Assembly: GCF_014203895.1 (NCBI RefSeq)
Contig: NZ_JACHJY010000009.1
Span: forward strand, 474,862 to 538,861
From: Streptomyces nymphaeiformis
GTDB taxonomy: Bacteria > Actinomycetota > Actinomycetes > Streptomycetales > Streptomycetaceae
Direction: 5' to 3'
Length of the DNA stretch: 64,000 bases
Shown: positions 8,154-15,317 of the stretch, piece after piece
Layout of the letters: each line of letters opens with the position of its first letter
How positions within the stretch are numbered: the first letter of the stretch is position 1
Translations under genes and position numbers: made by a program
The notes under the pieces: generated by a model
Database searches by the model: none
Seen by the model: only the letters and a program-made list of their open reading frames with translations
What the model was told of the DNA's origin: nothing

Positions 8154-8573
8154 TCAGCTCGCGCGGTTCGCCTCGGCGACGAGTTCGTCGATCTTCGCGC
8201 GGCGGGTCAGTCCGCCGTTCACGGCCCAGTTCCCCTCCGGTATCTCGTTCACGACGAGCCAGACGACGGTGTCCGGCCCGGTCGCCGCGTGCACGTGCCG
8301 GGTCACCTCGGCCGCCAGCGCCTCGTTGCGTTCGGGCGCGAGGAAGCCCTCCAGGGGCGTGACGACGACCAGGACGCCCGGGGGCCGGCCGGCGCCGGTG
8401 GTGGCGAGCCCCTTGGCGGCCTCGCGGACGTACACCCAGGTGGCGGCGGCGAAGAACTCGGTGCGGGGCAGCTCCATGGCCGTCAGCACGGAGTCGGCGA
8501 CCTGCTGCTGCAGGACCTCCGCGGCTGCCTCGGACAGGGTGCCCTCGGGGACGGTTATCTCGACGAGCGGCAT
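8154..8573 (-). CDS. 4-oxalocrotonate tautomerase-superfamily protein
   Basis: 139 residues. Met is followed directly by Pro (MPLVEITVPEGTL), giving the N-terminal catalytic Pro1 after Met removal that defines tautomerase-superfamily enzymes. Two beta-alpha-beta halves are apparent: the second starts near GVLVVVTPLEGF, and the end reads NEIPEGNWAVNGGLTRR. The length fits the fused-dimer, trimeric subgroup (cis-CaaD, malonate semialdehyde decarboxylase-like). ATG 8573 has an AAGGGAG site. A hairpin follows the stop. Such enzymes isomerise enol/keto or unsaturated acids or hydrate and decarboxylate them. Together with the monooxygenase and maleate-isomerase-like gene this looks like processing of an oxidised ring, but the substrate is not known. 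Confidence 0.78.
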   Translation of the reverse strand: MPLVEITVPEGTLSEAAAEVLQQQVADSVLTAMELPRTEFFAAATWVYVREAAKGLATTGAGRPPGVLVVVTPLEGFLAPERNEALAAEVTRHVHAATGPDTVVWLVVNEIPEGNWAVNGGLTRRAKIDELVAEANRAS

Positions 8574-8610
8574 GACGACTCCCTTGCATCACGGGGGTGG
8601 AACGGTCTGA

Positions 8611-9201
8611 TCAGCAGGCCAGCGCGGCTTCGAACCGGTCGATGGCAGCGGCCAGTTGGGCGCGCCGGCGGATGTCGAGCTTCCGGTAGATCCGGGTGAT
8701 GTGCAGCTCCACGGCCCGGGTGGAGACCGTGAAGGACTCGGCGATCTGCTTGTTCGTCAGACCGTCGAGCATCATCGTGGCGATGCGCCGCTCGTGGGCG
8801 GTCAGCTCCTCGCGGGCGCTCGGCGCGGCGGGTGCCGGCGGGGCGAGCGGCGCGACGGGTGCCGGCGCGCCCCCGCGTATTCGCTCGTGGGTCCCGGCGC
8901 CTCCGGTGGACCGTTCGAGGCCGGCGAGCACGACGTGCCCCATGACGGCGTTCCATTCCCGGACCCGCAGCTCGCCGATGACCTGTGCCTGTGCGTACGG
9001 GTCGGCGTAGAGCACCCGTAAGAGCGTGCGGCGGTCGGGGGCCTCGCAGACCAGGAACTCCCCGGTGCCGTCACGCCAGGGCCCGCCGCCGAGCAGGATG
9101 CCGCGCGCGGCCATTCTTTTCCAGTAGGCCCGGTGAGCCTCTCCGAAACTCAACCGGTCCGTCTCATTGCCACGGAAAACGAGTTCGACCACAAAAGCCA
9201 C
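8611..9201 (-). CDS. YCII-domain LuxR-type transcriptional regulator (TTA-containing)
   Basis: 196 residues: an N-terminal YCII-like alpha/beta domain (residues 1-85; GILLGGGPWRDGTGEF and an ADPYAQAQVI segment), a Pro/Ala-rich linker, and a C-terminal LuxR/NarL helix-turn-helix (LTAHERRIATMMLDGLTNKQ onward, residues about 130-190). I place the start at GTG 9201, because GGGGGAG sits 6 bases upstream; the ATG at 9216 is part of that ribosome site. Codon 61 is TTA (9019-9021), so translation should need the bldA leucyl-tRNA, typical of regulators of Streptomyces secondary metabolism. YCII domains normally act as small enzymes or binding modules, so here it may sense a pathway intermediate (inference). 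Likely pathway-specific activator. Confidence 0.85.
   Translation of the reverse strand: MAFVVELVFRGNETDRLSFGEAHRAYWKRMAARGILLGGGPWRDGTGEFLVCEAPDRRTLLRVLYADPYAQAQVIGELRVREWNAVMGHVVLAGLERSTGGAGTHERIRGGAPAPVAPLAPPAPAAPSAREELTAHERRIATMMLDGLTNKQIAESFTVSTRAVELHITRIYRKLDIRRRAQLAAAIDRFEAALAC
9019..9021 (-). promoter_or_regulatory. In-frame TTA leucine codon in the LuxR-type regulator
   Basis: Codon 61 of the regulator gene is TTA, in frame with the GTG start at 9201. In Streptomyces TTA is read only by the bldA tRNA, which accumulates late in growth, so this codon links expression to development. I noticed no other in-frame TTA in the genes I scanned here, though I did not count exhaustively. Confidence 0.85.
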
Positions 9202-9333
9202 GTGCGACTCCCCCATAAAAGGCCGGGTGTTTCCACTTGTGACGCTACCATCCGGCACCCGCTCCATTAATGAACACGATGTTGCGGCTGACGGCCCGGC
9301 ATTTCTGGGTCCTGCTGAATGCGTCAGGTCCGG

Positions 9334-10263
9334 CTAATCGGCCGCTGCCGGCGCCGGTACGGGGACGGCCTCGGGAGCCGGTTCGGCCGCCGGGCGGGGC
9401 TTGCGGCGCAGCAGACCGGTGGCGACGAGCACCGCCACGGCGCCCAGCCACACGGTCCAGCCGAGCGGCTCGCGCAGCACGACGGCGCCGAGGACGACGG
9501 CCACCGCGGTCATCAGGTAGGTGACGGTGGAAGCGACCGTGGGCCCGTCCTTGATGATCAGCTCGAAGTTGAGCAGCGCGGCGAAGCCGGTGCAGACCAC
9601 GCCGAGGACGAGGACGGAGATCACCGAGTCGGCGCGCCAGGTCACGGACTGGAGGCCGAGGAACGGGAAGGCGGCGAGGAGGAGCACGGTCGCGGCGCTG
9701 AGCTGCCCGCCCGCCAGCATCAGCGGCGGAATGCCCCTGCCCACGAGGAACCTGCCCATGTACGCGAAGCTGGCGCCGAAGCTGATCGAGCCGAGGACGA
9801 AGCAGAGGATGCTCCAACCGGTGCCCGCCGAGGCGGCGTTCCAGGGGGAGGCGATGAGCGCGGTGCCTCCGAGGCCGAGCAGCACGCCGCCGGCCTTGAA
9901 GGCGGAGACCCGCTTCTCCTGGCCGAGGAGCAGCGCGGCCGCGAGGGTCCAGATGGGCGCGCTGCCGTTGACGACGGCGGCGACGCTGCTGGACCCGGCG
10001 ATCTCGCCCTCGGCGTAGAGGGTCCAGGGGACGGCGTTGCCGAGGAGCGCGGCGACCGTCAGGTGCCCCCAGGTGGCGGGGTCCTTGGGCAACCGGAGCC
10101 CCTTCGCGTAGCCGATGGCGAGGATGACGACGGCGCCGAGGGCGAGCCGGATGAGCACCATCTGGACGGGCGAGAAGCCGTATCCGGCGATCTTGATCCA
10201 CAGGAAGACGGAGCCCCAGATGAGGCTCAGCGCGGCCAGCCGCGCGTACGTGGCTTTGGACAT
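9334..10263 (-). CDS. EamA/DMT-family transporter
   Basis: 309-residue integral membrane protein with about ten hydrophobic segments arranged as two EamA repeats: the first from LAALSLIWGSVFLWIKIAG, the second starting near GWSILCFVLGSISFGASF. Typical of drug/metabolite exporters. The start is ATG 10263 with GGAGCAGG upstream; the frame stays open above it without plausible sequence. The C-terminal tail is basic, then Pro/Ala-rich. It is transcribed leftward, behind the LysR gene but separated from it by a hairpin (10369-10398). As part of the cluster it may export the product or a toxic intermediate. Substrate cannot be predicted. Confidence 0.85.
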   Translation of the reverse strand: MSKATYARLAALSLIWGSVFLWIKIAGYGFSPVQMVLIRLALGAVVILAIGYAKGLRLPKDPATWGHLTVAALLGNAVPWTLYAEGEIAGSSSVAAVVNGSAPIWTLAAALLLGQEKRVSAFKAGGVLLGLGGTALIASPWNAASAGTGWSILCFVLGSISFGASFAYMGRFLVGRGIPPLMLAGGQLSAATVLLLAAFPFLGLQSVTWRADSVISVLVLGVVCTGFAALLNFELIIKDGPTVASTVTYLMTAVAVVLGAVVLREPLGWTVWLGAVAVLVATGLLRRKPRPAAEPAPEAVPVPAPAAAD

Positions 10264-10368
10264 GGGTGTTCCTGCTCCAGGGGAAGGCAAGGGGAGAAGA
10301 AGGGGACGCGCGAAGTGGTCCGCGGTACGGGACCGAGCCTCGCAGCGGCGGACGGGCGGGTCCAGCAA

Positions 10369-10398
10369 CGGCTCGTGGACGGTACCTTCCACGAGCCG
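10369..10398 (-). terminator. Hairpin after the LysR gene
   Basis: Perfect 11-bp inverted repeat CGGCTCGTGGA / TCCACGAGCCG with an 8-base loop, about 22 bases beyond the LysR stop in the direction of transcription. Likely a terminator that insulates the downstream EamA gene. Confidence 0.65.
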
Positions 10399-10420
10399 TG
10401 ACGTATTGCGTTCCGCCTGG

Positions 10421-11332
10421 TCAGGCGGCGACGGCCGCCCTGGCGACCGTGCGGAGCGCGTCCAGGACGGCGGCGATCTCCGGGGAGGCCTGGCTGCCCT
10501 CCCGTACGGCCGCGAAGACCGTGCGGGACGGGGCCTGCTCGCTGAACGCGCGGATCGTCACCTCGGGCCGGGGCGCCGGCTTGGCCATCCGCGGGACGAG
10601 CGCGACCCCGAGGCCGAGCCGCACCGCCGCGAGCGTCGCGTCCCAGTCGCCGATGGCGTGGGAGGCCTGCGGGGTGAACCCGGCGGCCGTACAGGCGGCG
10701 ACGCCGATGTCGTGGCACATGCCGGTCGTCGCGAAGATCCAGGTCTCCTCGGCGAGGTCGGCGAGGAGCAGCCGGGGGCTGTCGAGGAGCCGGTGGCCCT
10801 CCGGCAGGGCGATGTCGAAGGGGTCGTCACAGAGCGCGACCCGGTGGAAGCGCGGGTCCTCGCCGGCCGTCCCCGCGGTGTCCGCGGAGATGACGACGTC
10901 CGTCTCCCCCCGGTGCAGCAGGGAGAAGCTCTCCGGCGGGTCGACCTCGGCCAGCGAGGTCCGCAGCAGCGGCCGGCTCTCCCGGAGCCGGGCCACGGCG
11001 GGCAGGATCAGCGCCGAGAGGGTGGTGGAGAAACCGGCCACCGCGACCTCGCCGCTCTCGCCGCTGCCGTGCGCGGCGAGTTCGGCTCGCATCTGCTCGA
11101 TCTGGGTGAACACGGCGTCGGCGTGCCGGAGGACGATCCGCGCGGCGCCGGTGAGACGCAGTCGGCGCCCGGACGGTTCGGTGAGCGGGACGCCCAACTC
11201 CCGTCCCAGGGCGCTGATCTGCTGCGAGACGGCCTGCGGGGTGAGGTGGAGGGCCTGGGCGGCCGCGCTGACGGTGCCGCGCTCGCTGAGCTCCCTGAGC
11301 ACGCGCAGCTTCCGCAGGTCCGGATCGGTCAT
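10421..11332 (-). CDS. LysR-family transcriptional regulator
   Basis: 303 residues. N-terminal winged helix (LRKLRVLRELSERGTVSAAA, then HLTPQAVSQQISALGREL) is followed by a periplasmic-binding-like effector domain from about residue 90 to the end. I choose ATG 11332 because the GGGGGAGGG site abuts the alternative GTG at 11341 and leaves no spacing for it. It is transcribed leftward between the LLM oxidoreductase and EamA genes. LysR proteins often sense a pathway metabolite, but which promoter it controls is not evident because no divergent target adjoins it. Family assignment is firm. Confidence 0.9.
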   Translation of the reverse strand: MTDPDLRKLRVLRELSERGTVSAAAQALHLTPQAVSQQISALGRELGVPLTEPSGRRLRLTGAARIVLRHADAVFTQIEQMRAELAAHGSGESGEVAVAGFSTTLSALILPAVARLRESRPLLRTSLAEVDPPESFSLLHRGETDVVISADTAGTAGEDPRFHRVALCDDPFDIALPEGHRLLDSPRLLLADLAEETWIFATTGMCHDIGVAACTAAGFTPQASHAIGDWDATLAAVRLGLGVALVPRMAKPAPRPEVTIRAFSEQAPSRTVFAAVREGSQASPEIAAVLDALRTVARAAVAA

Positions 11333-11369
11333 GTCCCGCACCCCTCCCCCGCCCTTCGTCAGCGTCTCG

Positions 11370-12287
11370 TCATCGTACGCAGCCGGCGTCCACGTCGATG
11401 ACCTCCTTGACCAGTGTCTCCAGGACGTCGAGGTCCCGCGCGGTGCGGCCCGCCTCCCGCCGGTCGCCCGGGTAGGTGGGGTCGAGGACGACGGCGTCCG
11501 CCCCGAGGTCCTGGAGGAGTCCGAGGTCGTCGGCGATCTGCGCCAGGGTGCCCTCGCCGAGCAGCCGGCCGGGGCCCAGGGGCCGGGACGTGACCCGCAG
11601 TTTGATCCGGGGACAGAGGGCGGGCACGGGCCGTTCCTGCTCCTCGGCGACCTGCCGGAGGGTCGGCAGGCCCACGCCGAGGAGCCAGTCGCCGGAGACG
11701 GAGGTGGGGTGCCAGGCGTCGCCGAGGCGGACGGCGCGGCGCAGCGCTCCGTAGCTGTGGCCGCCGACCCAGACGGGCGGTCCCGGGCGCTGCACGGGCA
11801 GCGGCCCGGTGTGGACCTCGCGGAAGGAGACGTGGGCGCCGTCGAAGGAGGCGACCTCGTCGGCCCAGCAGGCCTTGATCGCGGCGAGGTACTCGTCGCT
11901 GATCGCCCCGCGCCTGCGGTACGGGACGTCGAGGACGGCGAACTCCCGGGCGGCCCAGCCGGCCGCCGCGCCGAACACGAGACGGCCGTTGCTGAACCGG
12001 TCGATGTTGGCGGCGACGCGGGCGGTGTGCACGGGATGCCGGTACGGGAGGATCGTCACCGTGGTGCCGAGCCCGACCGTCCTGGTGACCCCGGCGAGCC
12101 AGGCGAGGGTCGCGAAGGGGTCGTAGAACGGGGCGGGGAAGAGGTGCTGGACGTCCGGGGTGAGCGCGACGTGGTCGGAGACCATGGCGTAGTGGTAGCC
12201 CATCGCCTCGACCCGCAGCGCCCAGTCGGCGAGGGCGTCGGGAGTGGCTTCGGGCCCGTAGTTGGGCAGATTGACGCCGAACTTCAT
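11370..12287 (-). CDS. LLM-class F420-dependent oxidoreductase
   Basis: 305-residue luciferase-like monooxygenase-family TIM barrel, probably using coenzyme F420 (or FMN). It begins MKFGVNLPNYGPEATPDAL and shows SDHVALTP, VGLGTTVTILPYRHP and the barrel motif FGAAAGWAAREF typical of the family. The start ATG overlaps the MFS transporter stop (ATGA, 12284-12287), so the two are coupled. F420-dependent enzymes in actinobacterial clusters commonly reduce or oxidise C=C or C=N bonds, including pyrrole-derived rings in some pathways. The specific reaction here is unknown. Confidence 0.86.
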   Translation of the reverse strand: MKFGVNLPNYGPEATPDALADWALRVEAMGYHYAMVSDHVALTPDVQHLFPAPFYDPFATLAWLAGVTRTVGLGTTVTILPYRHPVHTARVAANIDRFSNGRLVFGAAAGWAAREFAVLDVPYRRRGAISDEYLAAIKACWADEVASFDGAHVSFREVHTGPLPVQRPGPPVWVGGHSYGALRRAVRLGDAWHPTSVSGDWLLGVGLPTLRQVAEEQERPVPALCPRIKLRVTSRPLGPGRLLGEGTLAQIADDLGLLQDLGADAVVLDPTYPGDRREAGRTARDLDVLETLVKEVIDVDAGCVR

Positions 12288-13495
12288 GAGGCGTTCCTTT
12301 CGGGGGCCGCGGTCACGGCGCCGGCCCCTTGGGCGTTGTTCCGAAGCGGTGGCCCGGTGAGGCGCCGGGCCACCGCGAGGTGGAGGAGGACTCCCGTGAG
12401 CGCGACCGCGGCGGCGAGGAGCGGGAGCCGGCCGGCGTCGAGCCCGTGGGCGAGGGCGAGGCCGCCGAGCGCGGAGCCGACGGCGCCGCCGAGGTAGGTG
12501 GCGGAGCTGTTGAGGCCGACGGCGGCGGCCCCGGAGGCCTCGCCGTCGAGCAGCCGGTGCTGCTGCGGCACGACGAAGGCCCAGCCGACCGCGCCCCAGA
12601 CGAGCAGCGGCAGCAGGACGAGCCCGGGTACGGCGCCGGTCCACGGCAGCAGCGCCAGGGCGCCGCCGAGGGTGCCGAGGAGGACGACGGCGAGGCGGGC
12701 GGGCCGCCCCGTCCGGTCGACGAGGGTCCCGGCGAGGAAGCTGCCGCAGACCCCGCCGATGCCCCAGACCCAGAGGTACGGCACGGCGCTGCCGATGCCG
12801 GCGACGCGGTGCAGCACCGGCTGGAGGTAGGTGTAGAGCCCGAGGCTCGCCACGGTCTGGGTGAAGGTGACGGCGACGACCACGGCGACCCGGGGCCGGG
12901 CGAGGGCGCCGATCCGGGCCCGCAGCGAGGGCGCCGCGGCTCCCCGTACCGGCGGCAGCGCCGTCGCGACGCCCAGCAGCGCGGCCAGACCGAGCCCGGT
13001 GACCAGCCACAGGGCCGCCCGCCAGCCGGAGCCTTCCGCGACGAGCAGCCCGAGCGGCACGCCGAGCACGGTGCCCGCGCTCATCCCGCCGAGGACCAGG
13101 CCGAGGGCGCGCCCGCGCCGCTCGGGCGGGACGAGCGCGACGGCCGCGGTGGCCGCCGCCGGGGTGAAGAGGCCCGCTCCGGCGCCGGCGAGGGCCCGGG
13201 TGCCGAGCAGCGCGGCGTACGAACCGGCGAGCGCCGTCCCGGCGTTGGCGAGGACGAAGACGACGAGTGCGGTGACGAGGACCGTGCGGGTGCCCCAGCG
13301 GGCGAGGACGGCCGAGAGGAGCGGGGCGGCGAGGGCGTAGCAGAGGGTGAAGGCGGTGACGGACTGTCCCGCGAGGGAGACGGAGACGTCCAGGTCGGCG
13401 CCCATGTCCGGGAGCAGTCCTGCCATCGCGTAGGCGTCGGTCCCCATGGCGAAGGAGCCGAGCGCGAGCAGGCCCACCGCGCGCGTGCCGCCCAT
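12284..13495 (-). CDS. MFS exporter (DHA1-like)
   Basis: 403-residue major facilitator with twelve predicted membrane segments and an early Asp-containing helix (GSFAMGTDAYAMAGLLPDMG) as in AraJ/CmlA-type exporters. Further motifs are LARWGTRTVL after helix 2 and PPERRGRALG between helices 4 and 5. ATG 13495 follows AGGGGG closely; a GTG three bases upstream is the alternative. It is the first gene of the leftward set, divergent from gltX across 184 bases, and is coupled to the LLM gene. Drug-resistance or product-efflux role inferred from family and context. Confidence 0.87.
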   Translation of the reverse strand: MGGTRAVGLLALGSFAMGTDAYAMAGLLPDMGADLDVSVSLAGQSVTAFTLCYALAAPLLSAVLARWGTRTVLVTALVVFVLANAGTALAGSYAALLGTRALAGAGAGLFTPAAATAAVALVPPERRGRALGLVLGGMSAGTVLGVPLGLLVAEGSGWRAALWLVTGLGLAALLGVATALPPVRGAAAPSLRARIGALARPRVAVVVAVTFTQTVASLGLYTYLQPVLHRVAGIGSAVPYLWVWGIGGVCGSFLAGTLVDRTGRPARLAVVLLGTLGGALALLPWTGAVPGLVLLPLLVWGAVGWAFVVPQQHRLLDGEASGAAAVGLNSSATYLGGAVGSALGGLALAHGLDAGRLPLLAAAVALTGVLLHLAVARRLTGPPLRNNAQGAGAVTAAPERNAS

Positions 13496-13679
13496 CACAC
13501 CCCCTGACGTTCGCTGCGTGGATACGGTCCTCGGGACGCTACTGACCGGACCTGCCCGTCGCAGCCCACAACGCCGAGGAGGGTTCGGAGTTCCGCAGCC
13601 TCCGACCGTCGCTCCTCTCGAATCGGCCGGTCATCGACCTACCGTGGATCTCTCCAGGAACCCCAGGAGGGAGTCCACC
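13496..13679. promoter_or_regulatory. Divergent promoter region, MFS exporter / gltX
   Basis: 184 bases separate the two start codons and must hold both promoters. I see a strong ribosome site AGGAGG at 13665-13670 for gltX. No unambiguous -10/-35 pair or operator stands out. Confidence 0.5.
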
Positions 13680-15317
13680 GTGCTCGATCTGTCCGTCATC
13701 AACGCGATGTTCCCGCCAGACCTCCCGGAACCGGCCGACTGGGAGCGGCGGTTCGGTCCGCGCGCCCTGCCGGACGGCGCCGAGGTCACGCGCTTCGCCC
13801 CGAGCCCCACCGGACACCTGCACATCGGCGGCCTCTACACGGCGGCCGTCGCCCGGGCGCTCGCCCGCCAGTCGGGCGGGGTGCACGTGCTGCGCGTCGA
13901 GGACACCGACCGGTCCCGGCAGGTGGCGGGCGCCGCCGAGGAGTTCTCGCGGCTGCTCGGGGCCTTCGGGCTCGCCCCGGACGAGGGCGGTGTCGCCGGG
14001 GACGGGGCGTGGGGGCCGTACCTCCAGTCGGAGCGCCGGGAGGTGTACCTCAGCCATGTGCGGGACCTCCTTCGCCGCGACCGCGCGTACCCCTGCTTCT
14101 GCGGGCGGGAGCTGCTCGCCCGGAGCGCGGAGGAGCAGCGCGCGGGGCGTTCGCCGCTGGGCTACTACGGGCGCTGGGCGCCGTGCCGGACGCTCGCGCC
14201 GGAGGAGGCGGCGCGGCGGCTCGCGGCCGGCGAGCCGTACGTGGTGCGGTTCCGCTGCCCGTACGAGTTCCCCGGCCGGGTCCGGTTCACGGACCGCATC
14301 CGGGCCTCCGTCACCATGCAGGACAACGGCAACGACATCGTCCTCCTCAAGTCCTCCGAGGAGGAACTGCCCCTCCCCACCTACCACTTCGCGCACGTCG
14401 TGGACGACCACCTGATGCGGGTGACCCTCGTCGTACGCGGCGAGGAGTGGCTCTCCTCGACCCCGGTCCATCTGCAGCTGCACGCGGCGCTCGGCTTCGA
14501 GCCGCCTTCGTACGCGCACCTCGCCCCGCTGATGAAGGCGGAGGGGCCCTCGCGCCGCAAGCTCAGCAAGCGCAAGGACCCCGAGGCGTCCGTCGGCTAC
14601 TACCTGTCCGCCGGCTATCCGCCCGCCGCGGTCCAGCACTATCTGCGGGGCCTGGCCAACATCCGGCTCATGGACGTCCCCACCGCGGAGGCGCTCGCCG
14701 CCGACGTCCGGCTCGACGGCATGCGCCCCTCGGGGCCACTGCTCGACCTGCCCAAACTGCACTCGCTGAGCCGCGAGTTCATCGCCTCGCTCTCCCCGGG
14801 CGAGCTGTACGGGCAGCTGCTCGCCTGGGCGGAGGAGTACGACCCGGAGCTCGGCTCCGTGCTCGCCCGCCACGAGGACCTCGCCCTGGCGGCCGTGGCG
14901 ACGGGACGACCGGAGGGCGCGCCGGCCCGCAAGGACCTGGAGCGCTGGTCGTGCTTCCGCGACCGGTACGGCTTCTTCTTCGCGGACCTGTTCGGCCCGG
15001 CGCCGGAGCCCGGGGACGACCGCTACGGCGGCCTGCCTTCAGACCGAGTGCGGGCTGTCGCAGCCGAGTTCGCCACCGTCTCTCCCGACGAGTGGTTCAC
15101 GAGGCTCGGGGAGATCGCCGGGCGCCACGGCTTCGCCCCGGACACGGCCTCCTGGCGCCGGGACCCGGACCGCTGGGCGGGACCGCCGAGGCAGGTCGCG
15201 AACGTGGTCCGGGTCGCGCTGACGGGCGCCACCCGCAGCCCGGACCTCGTCGCCGTGGCGCACGCCCTGGGCCGGGACGAGGTGGTGCGCCGCCTGACCG
15301 CCGTGGCGGGCCCGTGA
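13680..15317 (+). CDS. gltX: Glutamyl-tRNA synthetase-like protein, cluster-associated
   Basis: 545-residue class I aminoacyl-tRNA synthetase that charges tRNA(Glu), the substrate for HemA. It has RFAPSPTGHLHIGG (HIGH-type motif, residues 38-51), a zinc-knuckle region CFCGREL ... YYGRWAPC, and RRKLSKRKD (KMSKS-type, near residue 295), then a helical anticodon-binding part. The start is GTG 13680 with AGGAGG nine bases upstream; the frame is open further up but lacks a ribosome site. The sequence differs clearly from the usual actinobacterial GltX as I know it (start near VRVRFCPSPTG, about 490 residues). It is divergent from the exporter gene and ends exactly next to the stop of the converging secreted-protein gene. 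Its place with hemA, hemL and hemB suggests a dedicated supply of glutamyl-tRNA. Confidence 0.88.
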   Translation: MLDLSVINAMFPPDLPEPADWERRFGPRALPDGAEVTRFAPSPTGHLHIGGLYTAAVARALARQSGGVHVLRVEDTDRSRQVAGAAEEFSRLLGAFGLAPDEGGVAGDGAWGPYLQSERREVYLSHVRDLLRRDRAYPCFCGRELLARSAEEQRAGRSPLGYYGRWAPCRTLAPEEAARRLAAGEPYVVRFRCPYEFPGRVRFTDRIRASVTMQDNGNDIVLLKSSEEELPLPTYHFAHVVDDHLMRVTLVVRGEEWLSSTPVHLQLHAALGFEPPSYAHLAPLMKAEGPSRRKLSKRKDPEASVGYYLSAGYPPAAVQHYLRGLANIRLMDVPTAEALAADVRLDGMRPSGPLLDLPKLHSLSREFIASLSPGELYGQLLAWAEEYDPELGSVLARHEDLALAAVATGRPEGAPARKDLERWSCFRDRYGFFFADLFGPAPEPGDDRYGGLPSDRVRAVAAEFATVSPDEWFTRLGEIAGRHGFAPDTASWRRDPDRWAGPPRQVANVVRVALTGATRSPDLVAVAHALGRDEVVRRLTAVAGP

